Shown here: piece by piece, positions 37,923 through 50,236 of the stretch
Layout of the letters: each line of letters starts with the position of its first letter
Position numbering within the stretch: position 1 is the first letter of the stretch
Source of the DNA: Septoria linicola
Lineage: Eukaryota; Ascomycota; Dothideomycetes; Mycosphaerellales; Mycosphaerellaceae
Direction of reading: 5' to 3'
Assembly (NCBI GenBank): GCA_024114885.1
Contig: CP099426.1
Coordinates: forward strand, 1 to 64,000
DNA length: 64,000 bases
Translations under genes and position numbers: made by a program
The notes under the pieces: generated by a model
Database searches by the model: none
What the model saw: only the letters and a program-made list of their open reading frames with translations
Told to the model about the DNA's origin: nothing

Positions 37923-38142
37923 GGTGGCAGAGGGACGGAGTGGAGGGTCGGTATCGGAGTCTCGGTGGCTTCGTCGCCTATCGGGGAAGTTATATTGTCG
38001 TGTTCGTGAGGATGTGGAAGGTGTGTGGAAGTGGTGCTGTTGCTGCGTCGGAAGCTGCCAAACAATTTCTAGCGAGCTTCCAAGTCCGTCACCGCGGAGC
38101 GTTCCTGCCTTAGACCGAGCTTCATACGTCCCACCGAGACAT

Positions 38143-41100
38143 AACGACTTCTCATTGTTAAACCTCACTATTGTCCTTATAGTGATCCCGCATGCGTCCA
38201 TGTCATTCCTATTGTCGCGCTGATAACAATAGGACTTACTTAATACTAATATCTAGCTTACCGCCGCTATTACTATAACTAACGTATACTAGTACTACTA
38301 TAATTATAGGCGACAACGAGGCCTTATATAGTACTCGCAATATCAATCGCCTTGAGTAAGTTATTACGCGTATTCTACGACGCTTTTAGCTTAGCTAATA
38401 CTTAATAGTATACTTAATACTACTAGTATAGGCTCTATATAGGCCGTAACTATATAAGTAAGTTACGTACTAATTAAGAAGATAGATATTAATAAAAACG
38501 AGAACGCTAGGTAGGCAATTATCGTACTCTCTATATACTTACTACTAACTCGTAGTATAAAATAGGCTATAGAATTCCTCGAACTCCTTCGACTACTTAC
38601 GCTACTCTATTATACTAGACGCCTCTAACTATTAGTTTTATACGCTAGCGATATAGTAGAAGTAGCTAAATAAAGTAGAAAGTAGAGATAGTATAAAAAG
38701 AAAGGTTATAAAGAATAGTCTATATAAGTTTAATAAGGCTAGCTATATTATAGAGATAGCTAAGAGCGTTACTACTATTATACTATACTTATAGTATAAG
38801 CGTCTAAGTCTTAAAGAGGAGTATAAGACGGTAGTAGGAGGGCTACCTTATATATACTATATACGTATAGCTAAGTCTAGTTATTAGGCTAGTAAAGTAG
38901 TTAGTAATAATAAAGATAGTAAGTCTAGTAGCGAGTCTAGTAGCGAGTCTAGCGAGTTAGAGGAGCTCTATATCTATATAAAGATATTAGAGGATAGGCT
39001 TAATAGGATAGACGGTACTATAGGAACGATAAATAGCTAGATTAACTAGCTTAAGGTAGAGGCTAATAGTAAGGCTCGCGATATATAGAGTCTATAGAAG
39101 GCTATATAGCTAAAGGAGGACATTTCTAAGCCTATTATAGTCTAGTTAGTATAGCGAGTTTATAAGTAATCGAACTACGAGTTATAGCGAGTATAAAAAC
39201 TAATATCTACTCTTATCCTATCCTAGTATACTAATTCCTCTAATCCTATCTTCCTTAGGCTATAATTTAACTAGTATTTACTCTACGAGTCTATAGCGAG
39301 TACTATTTACTACTACTCCTCGTTACTCTACTAGTATACTCTACCTATAGTTTCTTCTATCGCTTTAGTAATAGCTTTACTACTTATTAGACTAGCTATT
39401 TAGATAGCGTTAGTTATACTAGCTCTATAGTAGTCTATTTATTATATTATTACTATTATATAGGCTTAGTAGGCTCGGTAAGCTTAGTAGATATATAAAT
39501 AGTATCTTATTATTTAATCTACTTAAGAGCCTACGAGGTCTATTATAAATTAGACTCTCTATATTTAGCTATACTCGTAGAGGACTCGTTATATAATAAA
39601 TCTATTATTTTAGGTATAGTATAACGGTTAGATACGTATATCTACTATATAGGCTTTTCTTACTTAATAGTAGGCTTATTATCCTATTTAATACTCTTAA
39701 AGATAGCTAATAAAGTACTCGCTACTTTACTTATAATAGTACTCTCTCGATTCTTTTACTTATTCTTTACTTACTTCGGCGGCTTTAGTTATAGTATTAG
39801 CGTCTCTTTATAGATAAGAAGCTTAATAAAGTATATTTAAGTATCTACTACCTTCGCCTTTAGCTACTTAAATACCTCTATAACTATTCTAATACCTTAT
39901 TCCTTAGGCCTCTTAATAGTAGTATTAGAGATCCTCTATAGAACCTATAATTTATTAAACTATATAAAGAATATATATTCTTTATAATCGTCTAGTTCCT
40001 AGATTAGATAATAAGATAGATTATCTATACCGAAACGATAGAGAACGAAGTTATCTAACTAATCGCTACGCTATATATCGAATATAGTATTTATAAAGAT
40101 ATTACTAATACTCTAGTAGTATTATAGCTTACTATACTTCTATATATTCTTCGTCCTAGTTTATTAGAATATAACGTATTACGTCTATACTTTATAAGTA
40201 TAGTTAAAGGTAATAACTAGCGTTAGAGTACGTTATTTAATAGCTTCTAGCTATAGTAAAAGTATAGATAATAGTCGTTATAATAGAGGTATCGATCTAG
40301 TATTAGGAGTAGGCCTTAGTCTATACCTCTAGTTCGTAATATTATATACGGCGTTAGTATACTATAGAATTAAACTAAACGACTAATAGGTAGGAGCTAT
40401 AGGAGCTATAGGAACGATACTCGTAGAGCGACTCGTAGATACTATCGGTATAGCTATAGTCTCGTAGATAAACTACTTAGTTAGTAGACTAGGGTTCCTT
40501 ATAAAGTAGGTACTATAGAAAGCGTAGCCTTTAAATATACTAGTACTATATTATTTACCTATCTATAGATAGTATAGATCCTAGAGTAGTACTTTAATAT
40601 CGGCTATAATTATAGTAAAAGGTATAGTATATATAAGATAACGTTATAGAAAAGAGAAAGGTAAGAAAGAACGATATAATATCGAAAATATATACTCGCT
40701 AAGCCTCGTACGCTAACTCGTAGAGTAGGGTATATAACTAAATTTGCTACGCTAATCTATACTATTTAGTAGAGACGGATTAGTTATAAACTCTATTACT
40801 CTAGTATTATCGTTAGTAATTAGCTAGCTATTAGACGCGTTAAATATATCTTATATCTATCGTAAAAGGATCTATTAGCGTACTACTAGTAGCTTTTTAA
40901 GCTCGTATAGTATTAGCTATTATTCGAATATAATATATTTATAGATAAGAGAGCGTAAGCGTTTATAAATAAACTTATAAAGGCGCTTACTATCGTCGTT
41001 ATACGTACTACTATCGATAGGTAAAAGGACGTTATATTTATATAGAGTAGACGTATACTATTAAAGAGTCTCTTTAGGTAGATAGGCTTTAAGATCTACT

Positions 41101-41829
41101 ATTTAGTTAGCGAGTTATAGTAGCGAGTACTATTAAGTACGAACTAAATCCTATAAGGTCCTACTCTATATTATCTAGTACTCTATTAGGTAGTAGTATA
41201 GATTAGTAAGTATAGCCGCTTAGTATAGGATAATAGCGTAATATATATAGAATACCTAGAATAGAATATAGTCGTTCCTTACGTTAATTATATATACTAT
41301 AATTATTCTATATATATATAAACTCTATAACTATAGTACGTATTATTAGTATATAGATTACTAAGAAGATAATCCTATCTACGAGCGAATCTTCTTAATA
41401 GAGTAACGCTCTATATATCTCGTAGAAGTAGGATCTCTATAGTAATAAGATAGACGCTTATTAGTTCTACTATACCTTAATACGCTAGTTTATCTTACTT
41501 ATTCTATACTTGAAATACTAGTTAAATTCTAGTAGTAGTAATAGCTCTCTACTCTTACGTACGATCTACTTATTCTCTATATTATAGATCGCTTATCGAA
41601 CCTTATAATAAGTATCTATAGCGAGTATTATTTCTATACTATAGTCGAAGCGAATAATTTAAGGCGCTATATTACTATAGCGTAGTATTATAAGATATTA
41701 AGCTAGTACTAATATAGTAGTCCGTCTAGTAATACTATAGTAAATCTACTCGATATAGCGCGAATAGATATCGATTCTAATATAGATCTATATACTATAG
41801 AACTCGAATTTATAGTATATATCTATTAA
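38143..41829. other. Left arm of the interrupted TIR element
   Basis: No intact gene. RIP saturation begins near 38,222. Degraded frames are visible on the plus strand (for example LEDRLNRIDGTIGTIN near 38,985), which look like a coiled-coil protein, but the class is unknown. It ends with ATTAA, the left target duplication of the Copia element. Confidence 0.5.
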
Positions 41830-42107
41830 TGTTAAAAGTGGAGGGCGTTTGTAGATGCTATATAATATTAAGGAGGGTATAGCGTAGTAAAGAAGAATAG
41901 AGGATCAATCTTGAACTAACTTATATACATAGTATAGTAGCAATATGCTAGGAACTAAATACAAAGTTAATTAAGTTAGTTATCTAAGAAGAGAAGAGAG
42001 AGAAGTAAGATATACCTCTTACTAAGCCTTAGGTAGATGCCTTAGGCATCTAGAACTATGCTCAGAAGTCTATATCTAGACTAACTATCTAGGATGCATT
42101 CTTAACA
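41830..42107 (-). repeat. Copia 3' LTR
   Basis: 278 bp, beginning TGTTAAAAG and ending TTCTTAACA. It differs from the other LTR at 19 positions by eye, all transitions, with no indels. Confidence 0.95.
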
Positions 42108-43192
42108 CTCCTACTTATACTATATAGTCAGATCTTTTAATAGATCATCTATAGTACTTAAATGCTAGTCCTAATCTTGATTAGTTATCAAGTACTTGCT
42201 TTTTAGACTAATAACTAGACAGTACCAACTATTAATCTAATAAACTTTCTATACTACTATCTCTTATAAAAAGGTAAAAGAAATGCCTTCTATAAGATCT
42301 TCCTTCTCTCTTATATAGGAGTGGATTGTTTAGGACATAGACTATCTAGTAAGTTACCTCTGTCCTTTCTTATAGCTAATTCTAATAGCTCCCTAGATTC
42401 CTTATAGCCTAGTCCCTTACTTAGTTATATTCTATATAGCTTCTTAGTTCCCTAATAGTCTTTAGGGTATACTATTCTTAGCTATAGGGATCTTGTATTA
42501 AGCTAGGGAGTAGAGTAACTATATACTAGTAGAGGAGATAATAGCTACTATAGAGGAGGTCTTTAATATTAACTAGTACTTAGCCTTAGGGGGTGTCTAG
42601 TTCAGCTAGGTACTATATAGTAATATTATAGTTAGTAATAGGTCTGATATTAGTAAGGGTATTTAGGACTTTATAAAGTCTAACTAAGGAGGAGTTAAGT
42701 AACTAAAATCTTTCTTTTAGACTCCTCTTAGTTCAGCTCCAAGGCTTAAAGTTATCTTTTATACATCTCTTATATAAGGTAGAGCTACCTTACAAACTCC
42801 TAAAACTGTAGTCTATTCTTTAGCTTAGTAAGACTATCTACTACTATCTCTTTTATGTTTATATATTCTATAGAGATAAGTCTGTTCTACTAGAGCTTTC
42901 TTATAGTATTATATAAGATATTAATATGTTTAGACTTATTATAAACATATAAGTCCTTAACTAGAGTAAGGGTAGCTTAGTTATTACCTTTTAGCTAAAT
43001 TAGCTTGATTCTAGTAACAGTTTCCTAGTTACTAAGGATCCTTAGTTAGTAAGAACATTCTCCTACTAACTCTAGGTATCTAAGCTCTCTTAAAAGAGTA
43101 CTAAGGAACTATAACTGTTTTGTATATACTCCTATAGCTATGTATTTAGCTTCTATTATAGATATAGCTATAGATTTCTACTTCTTACTTAT

Positions 43193-43411
43193 CTAGGAGA
43201 TTAGTGTACTATAAAGGAAGAAGATATATCTAAGGATTGAGACTCTGTTAGTCTTGTCTATTACATAGTTAGAGTCTATATATCTAGTAAGGTAGCCTTG
43301 ACTATTCCTTAAGTATCTTAGACTAAGGTCTAGGTTTGATCTTAGGTATCTAGTTAGCTTCTTTAGAGCCTTTATATGTCCTACTATTGGATTACTAATA
43401 TAGGAGCTCAA
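43193..43411 (-). pseudogene. Copia pol fragment (RT/RNase H junction)
   Basis: This is the only ATG-started frame of length in the element, 72 codons. ALKKLTRYLRSNLDLSLRY and the following YIDSNYVIDKTNR correspond to the Copia segment just before and at the start of RNase H. It is part of the degraded polyprotein, not an independent gene. Confidence 0.75.
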
Positions 43412-46400
43412 TCTTCTAAGGGCAAATGAAATGTCTGGTCTTATAATAGTTACAAGCTATATCCATGTTCTAATAATAGATTAGTACTCCTATTTGTTAT
43501 ACCTTTTATTATTTGGTCTAGTAGGCTTCAGACTTTTATAGCTGTCTATTAGTGAAAGAGTTAGTAATATAGTCTCTTGACCTATTCCTATCTTAGCTAG
43601 GTTCTCTTAGATATAGTGCTTCTAGTTAAGTTTTAGCTAGCCTTACTATCTGTTTCTTGTTAGTCTCATTCTAAGAATCTTGTCTAGTTCTCTAAGATCT
43701 TTGATCTTAAAGACCTTACTAAGTTAGTCTTTAAACTAGAGGACATCTTCTAGTCTCTCTATAGTAATAGGTATGTTATTAATATAGATTAGGATTATTA
43801 GGTCTTTCCTTTTTTATAGATTAGAAGACATAGATCTACTTCTAATTGTCTGAATCCTATTCCTTTTAGCTTTGATACATATAGCTAATTCCAGTCTCTT
43901 ATAGCTTACTTCAGCCTATAGAGACTCCTTAGAACTTATAAGACTATACTAGTTAGTAGGTTAATACCTAGTAGTAGGATTATATAGATGTCCTTATATA
44001 GGGTGCTCTCTATAAATACATTGTTTATATCTACTTAGTGCAGAACTAGGTCCTTCTTATAGACTACAGCTATGAATCCTCTTAGAGTATCCTACCTAAC
44101 TATAGGGGCAAAAGTTTCTATATAGTCTACTCTATACTTTTAGGAGAACCCTCTTATAACTAGTCTTGCCTTAAACTTTTTAATAGCTCTACTAAGCTTT
44201 CTCTTAACATTAAAGACCTATCTTAAGGTAACTAGGTTAGCCCCTTTTAGTAGGACTACTATAGTCTAGGTATTGTTACTTATAAGTATATCTAGCTCCT
44301 TCTAAATAGCTTCTTACTAGAGATAACCCTACTTAGGATCACTTACTACTTCCTTATAGTTCCTTAGGATTAGAACCTCCTGTTTATACATTCCTGCTTT
44401 TTTAGTAGCTAAGAATACAATCTCTTTAACTTCCTCTAAGAATTCTAGGTCCTATAGGATACCTAGGTTAATAGAGCTTATAGCTAAGAAGAAAGCCTAA
44501 TACTCTAGGAGCATTTCCTTGTCTAGCTGACTATTCTAATCTAGCTTAAGCCTAATTAGCTTCAGCTTCTAGTTAAATCTATTAAGTTCTTAGGATACTT
44601 TCCTCTTTCTAAGGGTTTGCCTTAGGGCTATCTACTCCTAATCTACCTCTATAGTTTCTTAGGCAGAATTCTTAGATTCTTTCTTAACTTTCCCTTAGTC
44701 TAGGAATTTTCTATACTCTCCTATATCTTCTAGTAGAGGTGGAAGTTATATAAAGAGTTTCTTTCCTTCCTAAACCTATACTAATAGCTAAGGGGGAGGA
44801 GGCTTCTACTAGCCTAGACTAGGAGCACCTAGGGTACTCCTACTAGCTTATAGAGTAGGCTAGCTAATAGTTCTTAGCCTTCTAACAGGTCTTCTTTCTA
44901 GAGCTGAACTAGGGAGATTCTTGATCTTAATATTCAAGTCTAATTCTCTACCTAGCTTATCTTTAAAGAAGATTATATTAGTATACTACTTAATAGCCTT
45001 TATATCTAGCTCCTAGAACTTCTATACCTTTACTATATTATTATAGTATCTAACAAACATAGTATCCTTTCCTCTATTTATTAGTTTGTTACTCCTTACC
45101 TACTAAGGCTATACTCTTATATCTATATATACTATAGCTCTATATCCCTATACCTTAAGGTAGGAGACTATTAGTTTGATCCTATTAAAAGCTTTATTAG
45201 GTAAGAGCTTGAATCCCTTAATATTAGGTCTATTTAGAAGCTTGTTCCTTATATATACCTATGCTTCAAGGGCTTCTAGCTAAAACTTAATAGGCATCTT
45301 ACTTTCTTTAAGCATTACTCTAATAGAGGCCTCTAATGTTTAGATAGACCTCTTAACTACTCTATTCTAGAGTGAATTATAGGCCTTAGTTAGCTTAAGG
45401 GTGATTCTAAAGTCCTTCTCTTACTATTTAATTAAAGTAGTAATCTCTCTAGTATTGTTAGCCCTTATAGACTTAAGGAGTGCTACTAACTGCCTTTCTA
45501 CCTTAATCCTCTAGTTCTAAAGAGCAGTTAGTGTATCTAATCTGGCCTTGAGTAGAAATGCCTATTTCTTTCTTAAGAAGTTATTAATAATCTCAAGCTA
45601 CTATATGAAACCTTTTACTAATAATAGTAATAGTCTATAGATATCTACTAATATAAGGGCTAGTCTTTCAGGTCTTCTCTTAATAGACTTGCCTAGGTAT
45701 TTCTTTATCTTACCTATTATATAGATCCTACACTTATACTCTTCCTAGTTAGAGATTAGAATTCTTTCCTTTAGGTTAGTAACTTTATAAAGGTTTGAGA
45801 GTAACCCTCTTCTAAAGTATATAAATCTTCTATACTATAGCTCCTACTGTTTTAGATCCTTCTCTAATAGGGTAGTATAGGCATTGTTAACCTCTATAGG
45901 ATTATATAGTAAGTAATATAACTTTTCCTATAGGAGAGGTAATATCTTACTAATAAATAGAACACCTCTAACTAGCTTGGTCTTTATAACTATTTAGCTA
46001 TCTAGGGAGGTGAGAGTGAAATCAGGCTTCTAGACTCTAAATTGCTTACTAAACTAATCCTATAATATAAGATTTACTCTAAGATTAGGAACAAATAGTA
46101 CTCTATTAAGTAGAACTTCTCCTCCTAAGATTCCCTTTATCTATACTAGTCTAGAGTAGGTTACATAGAGGTATCCTCCTCCTACCTTGATCTATACTTT
46201 CTTCCTTAGTAGCTTTACTAATCTAAAGAAGGATAGTTAGTTAGTTATATAGGATAAGGTATAGGAATCTAAGAGCTATTCTTAGAGTAACAACTTGCCT
46301 TTAGCCTTAATTATAGAATAGGCCAACTTATCTTAGTTATTATCTTCTAATAGGGAATCATTATTACTTCTAGAACTAGAGTAAGTTCTAGAATCAGAAC

Positions 46401-47837
46401 TAGAACTAGACTCCTAGGCTAAAAATCCTTTCTTTAGAAGCTTTCTAGACTTTTCTATCCTTTGAAGCTACTTACCTATTTTCTAGATAACCTTCTTTAG
46501 CTTATTATATAATAATGACTTGTAGACAGCTTTCTTAATATATCTAGCATTCCTTAGTAAAAGGGATCTTCTAACCCTCTCTCTAAGGAATAATCCCTAA
46601 GGGTCCTTCTAGTTCTTAGTACTATTTCTCTACTAGGATAGTTTCTTAGTAGTAGGGAGGTTAGGACAATCCTTCAACTAGTGCTTCCCTTTCTTATAGA
46701 GCTAGTATATTAGTAGGGACTTTCCTTAGTAGGGCTACCTAGAATAGAATATAGCTAGACCTATGTCTATCTTATCTAGATTATCTCTTACCTCTTAGGA
46801 CTCAAGTAGAAGGAGAATAGTGTCTATATCTAAGGATAGTTAGGTTATAATAGTATCCTTAGCTACTTAGTATAATATAGGTAGGGACTATAGGAGATAT
46901 TTTAGCCTTTTCTCTTAGCTCTAGTAGTAGGCTTCCTAAGGATCAATCTTAGTAATCCTCTTGCCTAGGCCTCTAAGGTGTCTCTATGCTTCCCTAATTG
47001 TCTTATTAGGTGACATCCTAAATATAATAAACTACTTAATTAGACCTATAGTATAGGACTTTAGGACTCTATTATACTTATTCTAGAGAATTACCTATAT
47101 CTTAGCTACTAGTGTAGTAACATACTGTGTCTCTAGCTCTATCTTATTATCTTTACTAATACTACATCTGATACTAAACCTGTATACTATATTGTCTTTT
47201 AAGAAGTGTTGATTCTAAGTGACATATATCTAAAGACTAGTGTCCTACTAAACTGTATATAGGTTCCCTCTAATAATCAGTTAGCTAATTGCCTAGAACT
47301 AGTCCTTTCCTTCTAGCTTATCTATCTATAGCTTGAACTATCTCTTCTAGTTAGTTCTGTCTAGGATTAGAATCCTTTAGCTCTTCTTGTCCTCTTAGTC
47401 TATTATAGAAATAGGTGAATAGAATAAATAATTAGTAGAATGCTTTAGACTAGCTAAGGATTCTAGAGAAGGGTAATTTCTTGTAGTAGAGAGACTAGCT
47501 CTAAGGGATAGGGATTCCTCGTATTTAGGAAATTACTAAGACTTAGATCTTTCTCTCTTAGTAGAGTTTCTATTACTAGGTAGTAGGAAGGCCAAGTAGC
47601 CTCTTCTAACTCTAGTGATGCTAGGTGCAATAGTAGAGAACTAGGCAGGTATTAATAAAGCAGAAACATACTACTGTCTTATAGAGATCTTTACTAACTT
47701 ATATACTACTAGGTGCAAACTAGCTTCGTTAGTAATACAGTTAGGGAAACTTCTAGGCCCTAAATGTTTTCTATAAACTACAAGGGATATAAGTAACCTA
47801 TACTAACATAGGTTGCTCCTATTTAGTATATAAACCC

Positions 47838-47849
47838 GGGCTTATAACC
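47838..47849 (-). other. Copia primer-binding site (initiator tRNA anticodon loop)
   Basis: Read on the plus strand, GGGCTTATAACC ends exactly at the 5' LTR. It differs by one C-to-T at a CpA from GGGCTCATAACC, the anticodon stem-loop of fungal initiator tRNA-Met. Copia-group elements are known to prime from a half-molecule of initiator tRNA-Met rather than from its 3' end, and this position and sequence fit that. Confidence 0.75.
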
Positions 47850-48127
47850 TATTAAAAGTGGAGGGCGTTTATAGATACTATACAATGTTAAGGAGGGTAT
47901 AGCGTAGTAAAGAAGAATAGGGGATCAATCTTGAACTGACTTATATATATAGTGTAGTAGTAATATACTAGGAACTAAATATAAAGTTAATTAAGTTAGT
48001 TATCTAAGAAGAGAAGAGAGAGAAGCAAGATGTACCTCTTACTAAGCCTCAGGTGGATGCCTTAGGCATCCAGAACTATGCTTAGAAGTCTATATCTAGA
48101 CTAACTATCTAGGATACATTCTTAACA
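47850..48127 (-). repeat. Copia 5' LTR
   Basis: 278 bp; the first dinucleotide is TA where the partner LTR has TG, a RIP change in the terminal dinucleotide. It is followed by the target duplication ATTAA. Confidence 0.95.
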
Positions 48128-48132
48128 ATTAA

Positions 48133-48878
48133 GATTATAAAGCTAGGTCTAGGTATAATAACGGCTCTATAATACTCGCGTATACGCTCTATCTAGCGTC
48201 GAATACTCTTAGGATTAAGTCGCTTTACTATACTATAAATTTAGTTACTACGAGTATTAGCTACGAGTTAGTATACGCTAGTAGCGAGTACTCTACTATC
48301 CGATAATATTATACTTACTTCGTAGATACGTATATAGGTTTCTTCTACTATACGTCTTAACTATAGCTTTATTAAGCTTAATAGTAAGTATAGCCTTAAT
48401 CTTAGCTTTAGTAGTAGTATACTCCTCTCTATACTTCTTTTTTATAAGCTTTATATATCTTCTTATCTTACTATACTATTTCTTAGTAATATTATAGCTA
48501 TTAATCTTTAGGAGCTCTATAGCTACCTCGTCCGAGAGCTGTAAGTCGTAGAATATAAAGGTAATCTACTATTCTAATACTTACGGATTATTTAGTATAT
48601 ACTATACGCGTCTATTATTCTTTCTAGCGCTCTAGATACTCTATATTACTATTAATCGTCTAATTGTTCTCGTAGTTATATCGATATAGTAGACGTCTTA
48701 GAGATCTTTTTAAATAGTTACTTTAGATACTCTAGCCTTAAGGTACTCGGTAATCTACGTACGGTATAGTTCGTAGTCTCTAGTAGTAGAAGGTATAGTA
48801 GCGAGTGCGTAGAGAGTGCATAGAGAGTATTAGGCGTGGATGTAATGCAAACTATCATTGAATTATTAAGAAATCTTC
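48133..48878. other. Right arm of the interrupted TIR element
   Basis: RIP-saturated to about 48,835, then a short unmutated stretch up to the inverted terminal motif. No gene is recognised. Confidence 0.5.
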
Positions 48879-49193
48879 ATGTCTCGGTGGGACGTATAGG
48901 CCTCGGTACCTTAGCCTTAGAACATTAGGATACAATTTCCCAGAGCCGATCCTTCCGCATCTTCCTCACTCTTCTCCTCCGCTCTTGCCACGATTGTATC
49001 GTGAAGTAGTCGATATGGATCCCGGCGCCAGCAATAGACATCCAACGTTCTTCCAACGCTCACTTCACACTGCTCGCCAAAGCAGGTTGATTCGGTAATG
49101 CAACAGACGAGCCGAGATCAGCACGGCCGACAGACCACATGTCACATTCAACGATACCAATGCTCGAGGCTATGTACATAATAGTCGCCGACA

Positions 49194-49634
49194 TCACCAT
49201 CTCATCTGCAAATCAGGACCAAGCTCGGACTCCATGAAACCGCCACTCAGCACATCCTCCATCTCATCAGGCACAGTCCCATCCCCCACCGCCTCTTCAA
49301 AGAGCTCCCCGTAATCCACGTCAAGACTGGCAATGACCTCTTCCCCATCATCAGGCCATGAGCTCGGATCCCTCAACAGACTTTCCAGCACTCCATTCTG
49401 ATTCGCCTCAATCTTTGCAGCCAGTGGACTTCCCGGCAGAGGTTTGACCGGCGGCAGAGGACATCGTTCGTTCAGTCCATGCTTGCAGTATGAGCATTGC
49501 TCAGGTGGCGAGACATTATGTTGACCATGTACGATAGTCCAGCAGGCTCGCAAGAGATCTCCTCGAGCACAACATACGATGGGTAGGAATTCGCCGTGTC
49601 CGCAGGAACACCATATCAGTGCTTGGGTGCACAT
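49194..49634 (-). CDS. Small Cys-rich hypothetical protein, 146 aa
   Basis: A single ORF. The N-terminal 60 residues hold ten Cys with CSCGHGE, VCCARGDLLRACW and CSYCKHGLNERC, which suggests metal binding. The C-terminal half is acidic (SLDVDYGELFEEAVGDG and GTVPDEMEDVLS). There is no signal peptide, so a nuclear or cytosolic role is likely. Fungal genomes carry many short proteins of this build without known function. The first exon may lie further upstream, since the ORF begins within four residues of the first Cys. Confidence 0.5.
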   Translation of the reverse strand: MCTQALIWCSCGHGEFLPIVCCARGDLLRACWTIVHGQHNVSPPEQCSYCKHGLNERCPLPPVKPLPGSPLAAKIEANQNGVLESLLRDPSSWPDDGEEVIASLDVDYGELFEEAVGDGTVPDEMEDVLSGGFMESELGPDLQMRW

Positions 49635-49912
49635 GTGGCTGATGATTCTGGTCGGGACTGTAAGTGGTGATTGTGGCTGGATGTCGTTGGAAGCTTGTGT
49701 GTGTAGAGGTATGTCAGGGTGCTGTTCAAGATGTCACTTGTGCAATGCTCTCACACCAGGATCAGAGCAAGTGGGCACGAACGAAAAGCCTTATTCTTGC
49801 CGAATGGCAAATTGTTCCACGAACAGTCATGCCGGTGCAGTGGCGGGAGACAATCGGCATCACTATCAAACATTTGTTGGATGGACCTAGCGCAAGCATC
49901 TCGTACTACCGC

Positions 49913-50236
49913 TTATGTTTTCGCGGCATATGTACGCCTAGCATCGGGCGTCATCTTCCGTAAGTGTCGAACAACAGAAGCAATGCTCCACCATCTGGAG
50001 CATTTCGCACACATTCGGCTCTCCATAAGCGCCGCGAAGTCGCCACCTTCGCAAGTCTCGCCAGCATCTTTCGACGGGTGTGTTCGGTATGGCTGAACAT
50101 GCCACGCGATCCTGTCGCCGCATCGCTGGCACACAAATCTATGCCAGAGACACATGGAGAGTTCCGAGCTTGATGCGATACACCCACAATCCCTACTACT
50201 AACGGTATCTATGTCCAGGGCCGTGCCGTACTGCAT
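49913..50236 (-). CDS. Small Cys-rich hypothetical protein, 107 aa
   Basis: The ORF holds CGCI, CLWHRFVCQRCGDRIAWH and MCAKCSRWW, i.e. paired CxxC motifs consistent with zinc binding. It ends in a basic tail (LRKMTPDARRTYAAKT). Its texture resembles the neighbouring Cys-rich protein at 49,194-49,634 and the two could be related, but I cannot align them with confidence. Overlapping frames on both strands weaken the call. Confidence 0.35.
   Translation of the reverse strand: MQYGTALDIDTVSSRDCGCIASSSELSMCLWHRFVCQRCGDRIAWHVQPYRTHPSKDAGETCEGGDFAALMESRMCAKCSRWWSIASVVRHLRKMTPDARRTYAAKT

Larger units (their letters stand above)
41830..48127 (-). mobile_element. Full-length Ty1/Copia retrotransposon, RIP-mutated
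   Basis: The element is 6,298 bp with two 278-bp LTRs and a perfect 5-bp target duplication ATTAA (41,825-41,829 and 48,128-48,132). LTR ends are TGTTAA..TTAACA. The coding strand is minus. A gag zinc knuckle lies at about 46,666-46,709 (Cys positions partly Tyr), the RT box reads Y-I-N-N at 43,775-43,786, and a Copia RNase H-start segment survives as a 72-codon ORF at 43,411-43,193 (NPIVGHIKALKKLTRYLRS). A purine tract AAGTAGGAG abuts the 3' LTR (42,108-42,116). The primer site abuts the 5' LTR at 47,838-47,849. Unlike its surroundings it keeps many CA/TG, so it is younger, but RIP stops make it inactive. Confidence 0.95.
38127..48894. mobile_element. Probable TIR DNA transposon, interrupted by Copia
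   Basis: CGTCCCACCGAGACAT at 38,127-38,142 is repeated inverted at 48,879-48,894. The match including flanking bases is 19 nt, and both ends are bordered by TA, as in TA-targeting elements. Inner sequence next to both ends is alignable only loosely. Between the ends lies RIP-saturated DNA (38,222-41,829 and 48,128 to about 48,835) split by a complete Copia element. Removing the Copia and one ATTAA leaves about 4.47 kb. Plus-strand frames with RIP-type stops (about 38.65-39.1 kb, Ser/Glu-rich and coiled-coil-like) suggest decayed coding sequence, but no transposase motif is recognised. The outer 60-100 bp keep CA/TG and are not RIP-mutated. Confidence 0.5.

Noticed and set aside
37002..38009. 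335-codon plus-strand ORF
   Set aside because: Antisense shadow of CCT1.
37923..38201. 93-codon in-frame N-terminal extension of CCT1
   Set aside because: CCT1 proteins start at the MAGIFEQ position; the extension is His/Ser/Arg-rich and reads like 5' UTR, and it reaches toward the transposon end.
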